The notes under the pieces were generated by a model that saw only the letters and a program-made list of their open reading frames with translations, was not told where the DNA came from and did not search any database. Below are positions 1 to 7,325 of a stretch of 7,801 nucleotides of DNA, one piece after another. The position numbers and the translations under genes are program-made. This stretch comes from Gammaproteobacteria bacterium (lineage in GTDB: Bacteria > Pseudomonadota > Gammaproteobacteria > SZUA-140), in the NCBI GenBank assembly GCA_026994735.1, contig JALWQD010000093.1:1-7801 (forward strand), read 5' to 3'. Every line of letters starts with the position of its first letter. The stretch's first letter is position 1.

Positions 1-1174
1 CATCAAAAAGATCCCGCGTACGTGAATAGCGGTGCAATTGAAAAACCATCAACAAACGTCGTCCCGGCCAACCATCACGAACGGCTTTCAGTACCGCCGC
101 CAGTTCACGTGGATGATGGCCATAATCATCAATCAGAAAGACCTCATGACCGGCTATCTTCAACTGCTCACGGGTTTGAAAACGCCGGGCAATGCCGGCA
201 AATCCATTCAGGGCCGTTATCATCGACGCGTCATCGACCCCCAGTTCGCTGGCCACCGCTATCGCTGCCAGAGCATTGCGAACATTATGCTCACCGGCTA
301 GATTTAACGTCACATTCATGACCGTTTTACGACCAGCGAAACAAACCTGGAAATGACTTCTGGTTGCCTCATAGCGAATTTCAATCGCACGCACATCAGC
401 AGCAGCATCCAGACCATAGGTCAATAGCGGCCGAGAAATTTCATCGAGCAAAGCCGCAACCACCGGGTCATCGATACAGACTACGGCGAGACCATAAAAA
501 GGCAGATGATGAAGAAATTCAAGGAAAGCGGCCTGCAAGCGATTAAAATCACCTTGGTATGTTTCCATATGGTCCGCATCAATATTGGTGACAACTGCCA
601 ACATCGGCTGCAGGTAAAGAAATGACGCATCACTTTCGTCAGCTTCAGCCACGAGAAAGCGACCGCTACCCAAACGAGCGTTACTGCCAATACTATTGAG
701 CTTGCCGCCAATGACGAAAGTAGGATCGAGTCCGGCGCCAGCGAGCAGGCTCGCTGTCAGGCTCGTTACTGTCGTCTTGCCATGTGTGCCGGCAACGGCA
801 ACGCCATACCGAAAGCGCATCAACTCGGCAAGCATCTCCGCTCGCGGAACAACAGGAATATGCGCCTGTAATGCCGCCACAACTTCTGCGTTATCATCGC
901 CAATCGCCGATGAGCGAACGACAACATCACAATCGGAAAGTACCGTTGCATCATGCCCGAGGTAAACCTGCAAACCCAGCGCCTGCAGCCGCTGGGTTAC
1001 CGCACTGCTCGCTTGATCAGAACCACTGATCTGGTAACCCAGGTTATGCAGTACCTCGGCGATCCCGCTCATACCGACACCACCGATACCAATAAAATGG
1101 ATACGCCGCACGCGTCCCATCCGTAATTCATCGCTGGCCCGTCGCGCCAGTGGCTGCCAACGTGATTCAGGCAT
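1..1174 (-). CDS. murC: UDP-N-acetylmuramate--L-alanine ligase MurC (3' end outside window)
   Basis: Cytoplasmic ATP-dependent ligase that adds L-alanine to UDP-MurNAc, the first step of stem-peptide synthesis. The first 391 codons are present, against about 475 to 480 residues in the family, and the frame is open to the window edge, so only the end of the C-terminal domain is missing. Visible motifs are the N-terminal Rossmann-like GIGGVGMSG (residues 29-37), the P-loop GTHGKTT (129-135), AEADESD (176-182), TNIDADHMETY (196-206), the HN pair (296-297) and LIDDYGHHP (347-355). The C-terminal domain motif reads FQLHRYSRTRD (378-388), where MurC normally has QPHR. The ATG at 1174 is chosen because a GGAGGT lies 5 bases upstream and the N-terminus aligns with family members. 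The gene overlaps the murG end by 8 bases, which suggests translational coupling. Identification is very secure. Confidence 0.97.
   Translation of the reverse strand, partial: MPESRWQPLARRASDELRMGRVRRIHFIGIGGVGMSGIAEVLHNLGYQISGSDQASSAVTQRLQALGLQVYLGHDATVLSDCDVVVRSSAIGDDNAEVVAALQAHIPVVPRAEMLAELMRFRYGVAVAGTHGKTTVTSLTASLLAGAGLDPTFVIGGKLNSIGSNARLGSGRFLVAEADESDASFLYLQPMLAVVTNIDADHMETYQGDFNRLQAAFLEFLHHLPFYGLAVVCIDDPVVAALLDEISRPLLTYGLDAAADVRAIEIRYEATRSHFQVCFAGRKTVMNVTLNLAGEHNVRNALAAIAVASELGVDDASMITALNGFAGIARRFQTREQLKIAGHEVFLIDDYGHHPRELAAVLKAVRDGWPGRRLLMVFQLHRYSRTRDLFD
973..998 (-). repeat. Inverted repeat in murC, 9-bp stem with 8-base loop
   Basis: The plus strand carries AACCCAGCG at 973-981 and its exact reverse complement CGCTGGGTT at 990-998. 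The loop is 8 bases and contains the palindrome CTGCAG. It lies within codons for roughly residues 59-67 of MurC. It shares bases 992-998 with a second inverted repeat (992-1042), so the two hairpins cannot form together. The repeat is directly visible; any function is unproven. Confidence 0.55.
992..1042 (-). repeat. Nested inverted repeat in murC, 10-bp outer and 6-bp inner stems
   Basis: CTGGGTTACC at 992-1001 is the exact reverse complement of GGTAACCCAG at 1033-1042. Inside the 31-base spacer is a second perfect inverted repeat, GATCAG (1015-1020) and CTGATC (1026-1031), with a 5-base loop. The element lies in codons for about residues 45-61 of MurC, some 130 bases after the start codon. 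It competes with the neighbouring 973-998 hairpin for bases 992-998. Chance occurrence is possible in 7.8 kb. Confidence 0.55.
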
Positions 1175-2255
1175 CGGCCACCTCCAGACAGTATTCGGCA
1201 AGCTGCTCTGCGGCTGCGGGCCGACCCAACCGACGAGCAGCCTGAGCCATGGTCAACAAGCGCTGTCGTGGCACCTCATCGCTAGCAATAAGCGCCGTCA
1301 CAGCCTGTGCCAAAGCCGAGCCAAAGTCATCCCCCTGCATAACCATCAAGGCTGCTTTCTCGGCCAGCAAGGGTTCAGCGTTATAACGCTGATGATCATC
1401 TACGGCAAAAGGATAGGGCACCAGAATCGCGGCCAGACCGACGACCATGATTTCGCTGACGGTCAATGCTCCTGCCCGACAAATAATCAAGTCTGCCCAA
1501 GCGTAGGCCGCAGCCATATCCTCAATAAAGTCACTGACCTCGGCCTCGACAGCAAGAGCCTGATATTTTTCTTTGACGGTGACAGCGCGCCCCTTACCTA
1601 CCTGATGGCGAATCCGGCATTGCCCCGACCTCTGATAATCAGCGAGAATTTCAGGCAGTGTTTCATTTAATACCTGCGCCCCCAGACTGCCGCCAACAAT
1701 CAATATCCTGACAGCACCAATGCGACCAGCAAAACGACTTTCAGGATCAGCAAGAGCGAGCATCTCCCGCCTTACCGGATTCCCGACCGGCAGCGACTTC
1801 CTTTCTCCCAAGACACCGGGAAAAGCGACCAATACCTGATCCGCCAGGGGTGCCAGCAAACGATTCGTCAGTCCGGGACGGGCATTTTGCTCATGAATCA
1901 ATAAGGGACGTCGCAACAACCAGGCAGTGAATCCCCCCGGACCGGCGACAAAGCCCCCCATGCCAAGCACAACATCCGGGCGGAGGCGCAAAAAAACGGC
2001 CAGCGCCTGAGCAAATGCCCATAACATCCGCGCCGGAGCCAGCATCCAGCTCAGCAGGCCCTTGCCACGTAAACCGCGCACTGAAATAGCCGTTAGTGGA
2101 ATACCGGCCGCCGTGACAACCTTTTCTTCAAAACCACCCTGTGAACCCAGCCAATGGATATGAACACCCTTCGCCAGCAATTCATTGGCAACAGCCAATG
2201 CCGGAAAAACATGTCCGCCAGTACCGCCAGCCATAATCAAAACGGTCCTGTTCAT
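1167..2255 (-). CDS. murG: Lipid II synthase MurG (undecaprenyl-PP-MurNAc-pentapeptide GlcNAc transferase)
   Basis: Peripheral inner-membrane GT-B glycosyltransferase (family GT28). It transfers GlcNAc from UDP-GlcNAc to lipid I, giving lipid II on the cytoplasmic face. It is complete at 362 residues, close to the usual 355-365. Motifs are the glycine loop GGTGGHVFPALA (10-21), GMGGFVAGPGG (98-108), HEQNARPGLTN (121-131), GNPVR (158-162), the second glycine loop GGSLGAQVLN (188-197), CRAGALTVSE (259-268) in the UDP-GlcNAc site and YPFAVDDHQRYNA (281-293). The segment GLAAILVP (273-280) has Ala where many homologues have Pro, which is minor. The start overlaps the ftsW stop as ATGA, with AGGA 6 bases upstream, and the end overlaps murC by 8 bases. 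Identification is very secure. Confidence 0.98.
   Translation of the reverse strand: MNRTVLIMAGGTGGHVFPALAVANELLAKGVHIHWLGSQGGFEEKVVTAAGIPLTAISVRGLRGKGLLSWMLAPARMLWAFAQALAVFLRLRPDVVLGMGGFVAGPGGFTAWLLRRPLLIHEQNARPGLTNRLLAPLADQVLVAFPGVLGERKSLPVGNPVRREMLALADPESRFAGRIGAVRILIVGGSLGAQVLNETLPEILADYQRSGQCRIRHQVGKGRAVTVKEKYQALAVEAEVSDFIEDMAAAYAWADLIICRAGALTVSEIMVVGLAAILVPYPFAVDDHQRYNAEPLLAEKAALMVMQGDDFGSALAQAVTALIASDEVPRQRLLTMAQAARRLGRPAAAEQLAEYCLEVADA
1180..1185 (-). promoter_or_regulatory. Ribosome binding site of murC
   Basis: On the minus strand this reads GGAGGT, a near-perfect Shine-Dalgarno sequence 5 bases before the ATG at 1174. It lies within the last codons of murG and fixes the murC start. 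Confidence 0.8.
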
Positions 2256-3430
2256 GTCTTATCCTGACCCAGTTGCCGACGCGACTCGTAATCAATCCGT
2301 AATAACAGGGCAATAATCAAACAACTGCTAACAAGGCTGCTGCCACCATAGCTCATTAACGGCAAAGTCAAGCCCTTGGTTGGCAACAAACCCATATTGA
2401 CGGCCATATTGATTAATGTTTGCAAGGCCAGCCAGCTGCCCAGGCCATAGGATAAAAATGCCGCAAAAAAACGTCCCTGCCGCTCGCAACGGCGCCCGTT
2501 AATAAAAGCCCGCGCGACAATAATGCTGAATAATGCCAAGACAACAATAACGGCAACCAAGCCAAGTTCTTCGGCCAAAACGGCAAAGAGAAAATCCGTA
2601 TGTGCTTCCGGCAGATAAAATAATTTTTGGACGCTGGCCCCCAAACCAACACCCAACCACTCACCACGGCCAAAGGCAATCAAAGCCTGGGTAAGCTGAA
2701 AACCACTGGCAAATGGATCCGCCCAGGGGTCCATAAAGGCAGTAATCCGCTGCAGGCGATAGGGCGATGAAACAACCAGCAAGGTCATCAATCCCATCAG
2801 TCCAAAGCTGGTTGCAACAAACTGCCACAGACGGACACCACCGAGAAAAAGCATCGCCATCGCCATCGCCATCAAGACCACGAAAGAACCGAAGTCGGGC
2901 TCAAGCACAAGCAGAGCGCCCACCAGTGAAATGATCAACATCGGTCGAACAAAGCCACCCATCCCCTGGTGCACCTGCTCCGCATGGCGTACCAGATAGC
3001 CGGCCAGATAAATAGCAACCGCTAATTTTGCCAGCTCGGATGGCTGCAGCTGAAACAATCCCAGCGGAAGCCAGCGCATACTGCCGTTCACCTCACGGCC
3101 AAGCCCGGGAATCAGCACCAGCACAAGAAGAAAAATAACGATCATTAAAGGCAAAAAGCTGTTCTGCTGCCAAAACATCAGGGGCACACGAAACAGCCCG
3201 TAACCCATGCCCAGACCGATCATCATGAAGATGCCTTGACGCAACAAATAATAGCTGGCATCACCATTATGCTTTTCCGCGATACCAAAGGATGCTGAAG
3301 CCACCATGACCAAACCAATGCCAAGCAACGCTATTGTTGCCAGCAAAAGCCATTCATCGACGACAGATTTTTGTCGCGACAATGCCCCTGTAGCCTGACT
3401 ATTGAGGGAGCGGACAGCCTGCCGGCTCAT
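2252..3430 (-). CDS. ftsW: SEDS-family septal peptidoglycan glycosyltransferase FtsW
   Basis: Polytopic inner-membrane protein of the divisome. SEDS proteins polymerise lipid II into glycan strands, FtsW acting at the septum with the class B PBP FtsI. It is complete at 392 residues (E. coli FtsW has 414). A cytoplasmic tail of about 26 residues is followed by hydrophobic stretches consistent with the family's ten membrane segments. Motifs are GREVNGSMRWL (111-121), QPSELAKLA (129-137), EPDFGS (177-182), LPEAHTDFLFAVLAEELG (273-290), whose Asp279 matches the Asp proposed as catalytic in SEDS proteins, and GLLPTKGLTLPLMSYGGSS (347-365). FtsW rather than RodA is inferred from its place between murD and murG. 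Residues 187-193 are an alternating Met-Ala run encoded by a hexanucleotide repeat. The start overlaps the murD stop as ATGA, and AGAGG lies 7 bases upstream. Confidence 0.97.
   Translation of the reverse strand: MSRQAVRSLNSQATGALSRQKSVVDEWLLLATIALLGIGLVMVASASFGIAEKHNGDASYYLLRQGIFMMIGLGMGYGLFRVPLMFWQQNSFLPLMIVIFLLVLVLIPGLGREVNGSMRWLPLGLFQLQPSELAKLAVAIYLAGYLVRHAEQVHQGMGGFVRPMLIISLVGALLVLEPDFGSFVVLMAMAMAMLFLGGVRLWQFVATSFGLMGLMTLLVVSSPYRLQRITAFMDPWADPFASGFQLTQALIAFGRGEWLGVGLGASVQKLFYLPEAHTDFLFAVLAEELGLVAVIVVLALFSIIVARAFINGRRCERQGRFFAAFLSYGLGSWLALQTLINMAVNMGLLPTKGLTLPLMSYGGSSLVSSCLIIALLLRIDYESRRQLGQDKT
2262..2265 (-). promoter_or_regulatory. Ribosome binding site of murG
   Basis: The minus strand reads AGGA 6 bases before the ATG at 2255, within the final codons of ftsW. 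It supports the start that overlaps the ftsW stop by 4 bases. Confidence 0.65.
2852..2873 (-). repeat. Hexanucleotide tandem repeat inside ftsW
   Basis: The plus strand reads three perfect copies of CATCGC followed by CATC, giving 22 bases of exact 6-base periodicity. On the coding strand it encodes alternating Met and Ala, MAMAMAM at FtsW residues 187-193, inside a hydrophobic segment just after the EPDFGS motif. Because the unit is two codons long, copy-number change would keep the frame and alter the membrane segment by two residues per unit. Confidence 0.85.
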
Positions 3431-4803
3431 GCTTCCACCTCTGCCTGCACGGTGGCCATAAATTCATTGCCACGTGCTTCATAGCTGGCAAACATATCCA
3501 GGCTGGCACAAGCGGGCGAAAGCAGGACAATGTCGCCCGCGACCGCCAGCATGTGCGCTTGATGAACCGCTGCAGACATATCCTTGACGCGATAAATGTC
3601 AGCTTCACCGGCCAGCACATCGGCCAATTGATCGGCATCAACACCCAGCAAAACAGCGGCCCGAACATGTGCCGCAACAGCGGCCCTCAAAGAGGATAAA
3701 TCAGCGCCTTTTGCCTGTCCCCCAGCGATCAGGATGACGGGACGATGGAGACCTGCCAAAGCCGCCTCGGTAGCCCCGGGGTTCGTCGCCTTGGAATCAT
3801 TGACCCACAAAACACCGTCAACCTCAGTCACCTTTTGCAAGCGATGCGGTAAGCCATTAAAATTTGCCAGCGCGGTTAACAATTTTTCGCGATCGATGCC
3901 AGCAACCCCATCAAGCAAGGCCAGCGCAGCCAGTGCGTTGAGCCTGTTATGCCGCCCTACAAGCGCCAAATCATCGGCAGGCAGCAGGCGTTCATCGCCC
4001 CGCGCAAGCCACTCTTTGCCATTGTCATCGAAACAAAGGCCATAGTGCCCTGCCGGGGCGTGATCAAGAGCAAAGCTAATGACCTCCCGGCCCTTGCCAG
4101 CGGCCATCAAAAACAGATCATTGCGTGGCAAGACAATACGCTCGGCATCTTCAAGCAAACTCAGCTTTGCCGCCCGGTATGCCGCCATATCCGCATAACG
4201 ATCAAGATGATCAGGGCTGATATTGAGAATTGTCGCCACCCGTGGGCGAAGCTTGCTGGTCGTCTCTAGTTGAAAACTGGAAAGTTCTAAAACATAAAGA
4301 TCGACAGCATTTTGAACAGTGAGCAGGTCGAGCACGGGAATACCGATATTGCCTCCTATGGCAACCTTTATCCCCGCTTGCGATGCAATTTCACCCAGCA
4401 TTTTGACGACAGTACTTTTACCGTTGGAGCCGGTAACAGCAATGACAGGAACCGTTACCTGCTGGGCAAAAAGATCAATATCATTGACAACCGGCAAACC
4501 TTGTGTCCGTGCAGCAGCAACAAAAGGATCAGTAGCAGGAAAACCAGGACTCAATAACAAACATTGGCAACCATCAAGCAAGGTCAAAGGCATCTCACCA
4601 CAAACCACCTCGATATCCGGAAATTCTTCTTTCATGGCCGCCAGTCCGGGCGGTTGCAAGCGGCTGTCAACCACCCTGACGAGCCGCTTTTGTCGTACCA
4701 GATAACGGACACAGGAAAGCCCTGTTTGGCCGAGCCCGACGACCAATGTCACGCCACGATCATCGCTCAGTTGTCTTTCATCGATGGTTGCCCGTATTGT
4801 CAT
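3427..4803 (-). CDS. murD: UDP-N-acetylmuramoyl-L-alanine--D-glutamate ligase MurD
   Basis: Cytoplasmic ATP-dependent ligase that adds D-glutamate to UDP-MurNAc-L-Ala. It is complete at 458 residues (E. coli MurD has 438), and the extra length includes about 9 additional residues before the nucleotide-binding-like fold. Motifs are VVGLGQTGLSCVRYL (21-35), the P-loop GSNGKST (125-131), GGNIGIP (150-156), ELSSFQLE (173-180), NISPDHLDRY (194-203), the HN pair (285-286), GLPHRLQ (317-323), NDSKATNPGAT (335-345) and LSPACASLDMF (428-438). All expected catalytic blocks are present. The ATG shares one base with the mraY stop (TGATG). Only a weak GAAG lies upstream, 8 bases away, so translation probably depends on coupling to mraY. 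The true start could be slightly internal, but no better one is visible. Confidence 0.97.
   Translation of the reverse strand: MTIRATIDERQLSDDRGVTLVVGLGQTGLSCVRYLVRQKRLVRVVDSRLQPPGLAAMKEEFPDIEVVCGEMPLTLLDGCQCLLLSPGFPATDPFVAAARTQGLPVVNDIDLFAQQVTVPVIAVTGSNGKSTVVKMLGEIASQAGIKVAIGGNIGIPVLDLLTVQNAVDLYVLELSSFQLETTSKLRPRVATILNISPDHLDRYADMAAYRAAKLSLLEDAERIVLPRNDLFLMAAGKGREVISFALDHAPAGHYGLCFDDNGKEWLARGDERLLPADDLALVGRHNRLNALAALALLDGVAGIDREKLLTALANFNGLPHRLQKVTEVDGVLWVNDSKATNPGATEAALAGLHRPVILIAGGQAKGADLSSLRAAVAAHVRAAVLLGVDADQLADVLAGEADIYRVKDMSAAVHQAHMLAVAGDIVLLSPACASLDMFASYEARGNEFMATVQAEVEA
3438..3442 (-). promoter_or_regulatory. Ribosome binding site of ftsW
   Basis: The minus strand reads AGAGG 7 bases before the ATG at 3430, inside the end of murD. 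It supports the start that overlaps the murD stop by 4 bases. Confidence 0.65.
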
Positions 4804-5888
4804 CAGCGTATCTTCAGTGTCGCTAAACCGATCAGTACCAAGATGATCGTAATAATCCAGAAACGAACGATGACCCGGGGTTCAGGCCAGCCTTTGAGTT
4901 CGAAATGGTGATGCAGCGGTGCCATCTTGAAAATGCGGCGGCCGGTCAATTTGAATGAAGCAACCTGTAAAATAACCGATACGGTTTCAATAACGAAAAC
5001 GCCCGCCATCACCATGAAAACGATCTCCTGGCGCACAATAACAGCGATCGTTCCGAGCGCAGCACCGAGTGCCAGAGCACCAATATCGCCCATAAAAACC
5101 TGTGCCGGGTGGGTATTAAACCAGAGGAAGCCAAGCCCACTGCCGACCAGGGCAGCGGCAAAAACAGCCACTTCCCCGACGCCGGGAAGGTAAGGAATAG
5201 CCAGATACTCGGCAAAACGGGCATGACCAGTGGTATAGGCAATAATGGCTAGCGCCGCAGCAACCATAACTGCCGGCAGCACTGCCAGGCCATCAAGACC
5301 ATCCGTCAGATTAACCGCATTACTGGAGCCAACAATAACCAGGTAACTGAGCAGAACATAGCCCCAACCAAGATCAACAGCAACATCTTTAAAAAAAGGC
5401 ACAATCAACGCTGTTTCTGCCGGTAGCTGAGCACTCTCAAAGAGGATGACTGCCGCCAGCAGAGCAATCACCGACTGGCCAAGATACTTCTGCCTGGCCG
5501 GCAACCCCTTTGGATCCTGCAGAATTAATTTACGGTAATCATCAATCCAGCCGACCAGACCAAAAAAAACAATGACGAATAGCAATACCCAGATATAGCG
5601 ATTACTCAAGTCTGCCCAGAACAGGGTTGTCAGCACGATAGAGGCAAGGATCATCGCCCCGCCCATCGTCGGCGTCCCGGCCTTGCTCAAATGGGTCTGC
5701 GGCCCATCTGAGCGAATTACCTGGCCGATCTGCGCCGCACTCAGACGGCGAATAACCACTGGGCCGACAATAAAAGAAATCACCAATGCGGTCAGTACTG
5801 CAAGAATAGAGCGTAGCGTTAAATATTGAAAAACAGCAAAACTGCTGTCGATATCCTGGGCAAGATATTCACTAAGCCAAAGTAACAT
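4803..5888 (-). CDS. mraY: Phospho-N-acetylmuramoyl-pentapeptide transferase MraY
   Basis: Integral inner-membrane enzyme that transfers phospho-MurNAc-pentapeptide from the UDP nucleotide to undecaprenyl phosphate, giving lipid I and UMP. It is complete at 361 residues, against 360 in E. coli, and has many hydrophobic segments consistent with the family's ten membrane helices. Motifs are DGPQTHLSKAGTPTMGG (61-77), the magnesium-binding DD pair in GWIDDYRK (113-120), NAVNLTDGLDGLA (190-202), FMGDIGALALG (265-275) and the HHH motif PLHHHFE (324-330). The C-terminus EPRVIVRFWII (336-346) is nearly the same as in enteric bacteria. The start lies 3 bases after the murF stop, with AGGGGA 7 bases upstream of the ATG. 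The end shares one base with the murD start. This is the only junction in the window with a gap. Confidence 0.98.
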   Translation of the reverse strand: MLLWLSEYLAQDIDSSFAVFQYLTLRSILAVLTALVISFIVGPVVIRRLSAAQIGQVIRSDGPQTHLSKAGTPTMGGAMILASIVLTTLFWADLSNRYIWVLLFVIVFFGLVGWIDDYRKLILQDPKGLPARQKYLGQSVIALLAAVILFESAQLPAETALIVPFFKDVAVDLGWGYVLLSYLVIVGSSNAVNLTDGLDGLAVLPAVMVAAALAIIAYTTGHARFAEYLAIPYLPGVGEVAVFAAALVGSGLGFLWFNTHPAQVFMGDIGALALGAALGTIAVIVRQEIVFMVMAGVFVIETVSVILQVASFKLTGRRIFKMAPLHHHFELKGWPEPRVIVRFWIITIILVLIGLATLKIR

Positions 5889-5891
5889 TGC

Positions 5892-7325
5892 TCAGTCCCC
5901 TATCCGCTGTCGGCAATCATGATCCCTTGTACGGGAGTTTTCATTCACCATGCCGGACAAGGCATGAAAAACCTTTTCCATACCGGCACTGCGCGAGCCC
6001 TTGAAAAGAATCACCACATCATCTGCTGTGGTATGCAAAAGGTCTGTCGACAAGGCCGCCAACAGCGCTTCCTGATCAGGAAAGTGACGTCCGCCGTCAC
6101 CAAAAGCCTCTGCCGCCAAACGGCTCAGATCGCCTACGGCATAAACCCGTTCAAGCATTTGCATGCGCGCCTCATGACCGGCGCGGACATGAAACGATTC
6201 ACTGCAAACACCCAATTCGGCCATATCGCCCAATACCAGCCACGGACGTCGGCGGCCACAGCCAATCATCACTTTCATGGCGACAGACAAGGAATGCGGA
6301 TTGGCGTTATAGCTATCATCGATAACCAAACAACCATTCGCTAATTCACTTGCCTGCAGACGTCCACCAACGCCTTTAACCTGCGCCAAAGCTGTCGCGA
6401 TTTCCTGCAACTCCAGACCCAGTGCAAGTGCTGCCGATGCCGCTGCCAGGGCATTACTAACGTTGTGCGCTCCGGGTAATGACAAGCTGACTGCAGTGGC
6501 CGCTGTCGCGGTCGTCAGCATAAACCGACTGCCTTCAAGTCCTCGTAAATCAATATCTTCGGCACAGACATCCGCATCGGCATCAATGGCAAAGCCTATT
6601 TGTTCGTAATCAGCGGCCAGCTCCCACCAAACCCCCACACAAGAATCATCATGATTAATGATCACATGCCCCTGGGAAGACAAGCCCGAAATAATCTCGC
6701 CTTTGGCGCGGGCAACAGCCTTGAGATTACCAAAACCCGCCAAGTGAGCAGTGCCTGCATTGTTAATAACAACAACATCCGGGCGGGCAAGACGACTCAG
6801 GCGGTCAATTTCTCCGGGATGATTGGCACCCATTTCAATCACCGCATAGCGATCATTGCGTCGCAACGACAACAAACTCAGGGGAACACCAATCTCATTA
6901 TTGAAATTCCCGACTGTCGCGGCCACAGGCCCGGAAGCCGAAAGGATGGCAACAAGCATGTCCTTGACCGTCGTTTTGCCATTACTACCCGTGATGGCAA
7001 CCAAAGGCGTTTCACAGTGGCAACGCCATGCCGCAGCCAGACGCCCGAGAGCAACATAACAATCTTCGACAACAAAACAGGGAACATCGACATCCACAGG
7101 ATGATTAACAACGGCAGCAACGGCACCGCAAGCAACGGCCTCAGCAACAAAGTCATGGCCATCGAAATTGGGCCCAGGCAAAGCGATGAACAAGGCGCCA
7201 GGACGCGCCTGGCGACTATCAATGGTGACCATTTCGATAGTCCCATCGGTTTCCTTGCTGCACAAAACATCAAGCATGACAGCAACATCGGCAAGCGCTA
7301 AATCCATTGTCGGGCGACTATTCAT
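5892..7325 (-). CDS. murF: UDP-N-acetylmuramoyl-tripeptide--D-alanyl-D-alanine ligase MurF
   Basis: Cytoplasmic ATP-dependent ligase that adds the D-Ala-D-Ala dipeptide, completing the UDP-MurNAc-pentapeptide. From this start it has 477 residues (E. coli MurF has 452). Motifs are TIDSRQARPGALFIAL (34-49) in the UDP-substrate domain, the P-loop TGSNGKTT (112-119), GNFNNEIGVP (139-148), IEMGANHPGEI (163-173), NNAGTAHL (188-195), PGAHNVSNALAA (284-295), IDDSYNANPHS (335-345), LGDMAELG (365-372) and KGSRSAGME (442-450). The frame stays open upstream to 7472, but that part is murE in another frame. Two adjacent ATGs occur at 7328 and 7325; the second has GAGG at 5-base spacing and is preferred. 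An ATG at 7307 aligns with the E. coli N-terminus but lacks a ribosome site. The last 19 or so residues are a polar tail not expected from E. coli MurF. The start overlaps murE by 8 bases. Confidence 0.97.
   Translation of the reverse strand: MNSRPTMDLALADVAVMLDVLCSKETDGTIEMVTIDSRQARPGALFIALPGPNFDGHDFVAEAVACGAVAAVVNHPVDVDVPCFVVEDCYVALGRLAAAWRCHCETPLVAITGSNGKTTVKDMLVAILSASGPVAATVGNFNNEIGVPLSLLSLRRNDRYAVIEMGANHPGEIDRLSRLARPDVVVINNAGTAHLAGFGNLKAVARAKGEIISGLSSQGHVIINHDDSCVGVWWELAADYEQIGFAIDADADVCAEDIDLRGLEGSRFMLTTATAATAVSLSLPGAHNVSNALAAASAALALGLELQEIATALAQVKGVGGRLQASELANGCLVIDDSYNANPHSLSVAMKVMIGCGRRRPWLVLGDMAELGVCSESFHVRAGHEARMQMLERVYAVGDLSRLAAEAFGDGGRHFPDQEALLAALSTDLLHTTADDVVILFKGSRSAGMEKVFHALSGMVNENSRTRDHDCRQRIGD
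5896..5901 (-). promoter_or_regulatory. Ribosome binding site of mraY
   Basis: The minus strand reads AGGGGA 7 bases before the ATG at 5888, inside the last codons of murF. It supports the mraY start at 5888. Confidence 0.75.

Noticed and set aside
22..1029. Several plus-strand open frames and one minus-strand frame of 60-99 codons
   Set aside because: They overlap an uninterrupted murC reading frame whose motifs run in order to the window edge. I translated murC through this region and found no frameshift.
5889..5891. The only intergenic gap, between murF and mraY, as a promoter or terminator site
   Set aside because: It is three bases long. No hairpin with a U-run and no promoter-like element are evident around it.
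6261..6305. 7-bp inverted repeat GCCAATC / GATTGGC in murF
   Set aside because: The arms are short with a 31-base spacer, and a match of this size is expected by chance in a window of this length.
5919..6344. Plus-strand open frame of 141 codons antisense to murF
   Set aside because: It lies wholly within murF, shows no recognisable domain and has no genomic context of its own. It is a coding shadow.
6600..7301. Plus-strand open frame of 233 codons antisense to murF
   Set aside because: Its codons are exactly in register with the murF codons, so its stops could arise only from Leu TTA or CTA and Ser TCA codons in murF, which are scarce there. The translation shows no recognisable family, and murF covers the region with full motif support.
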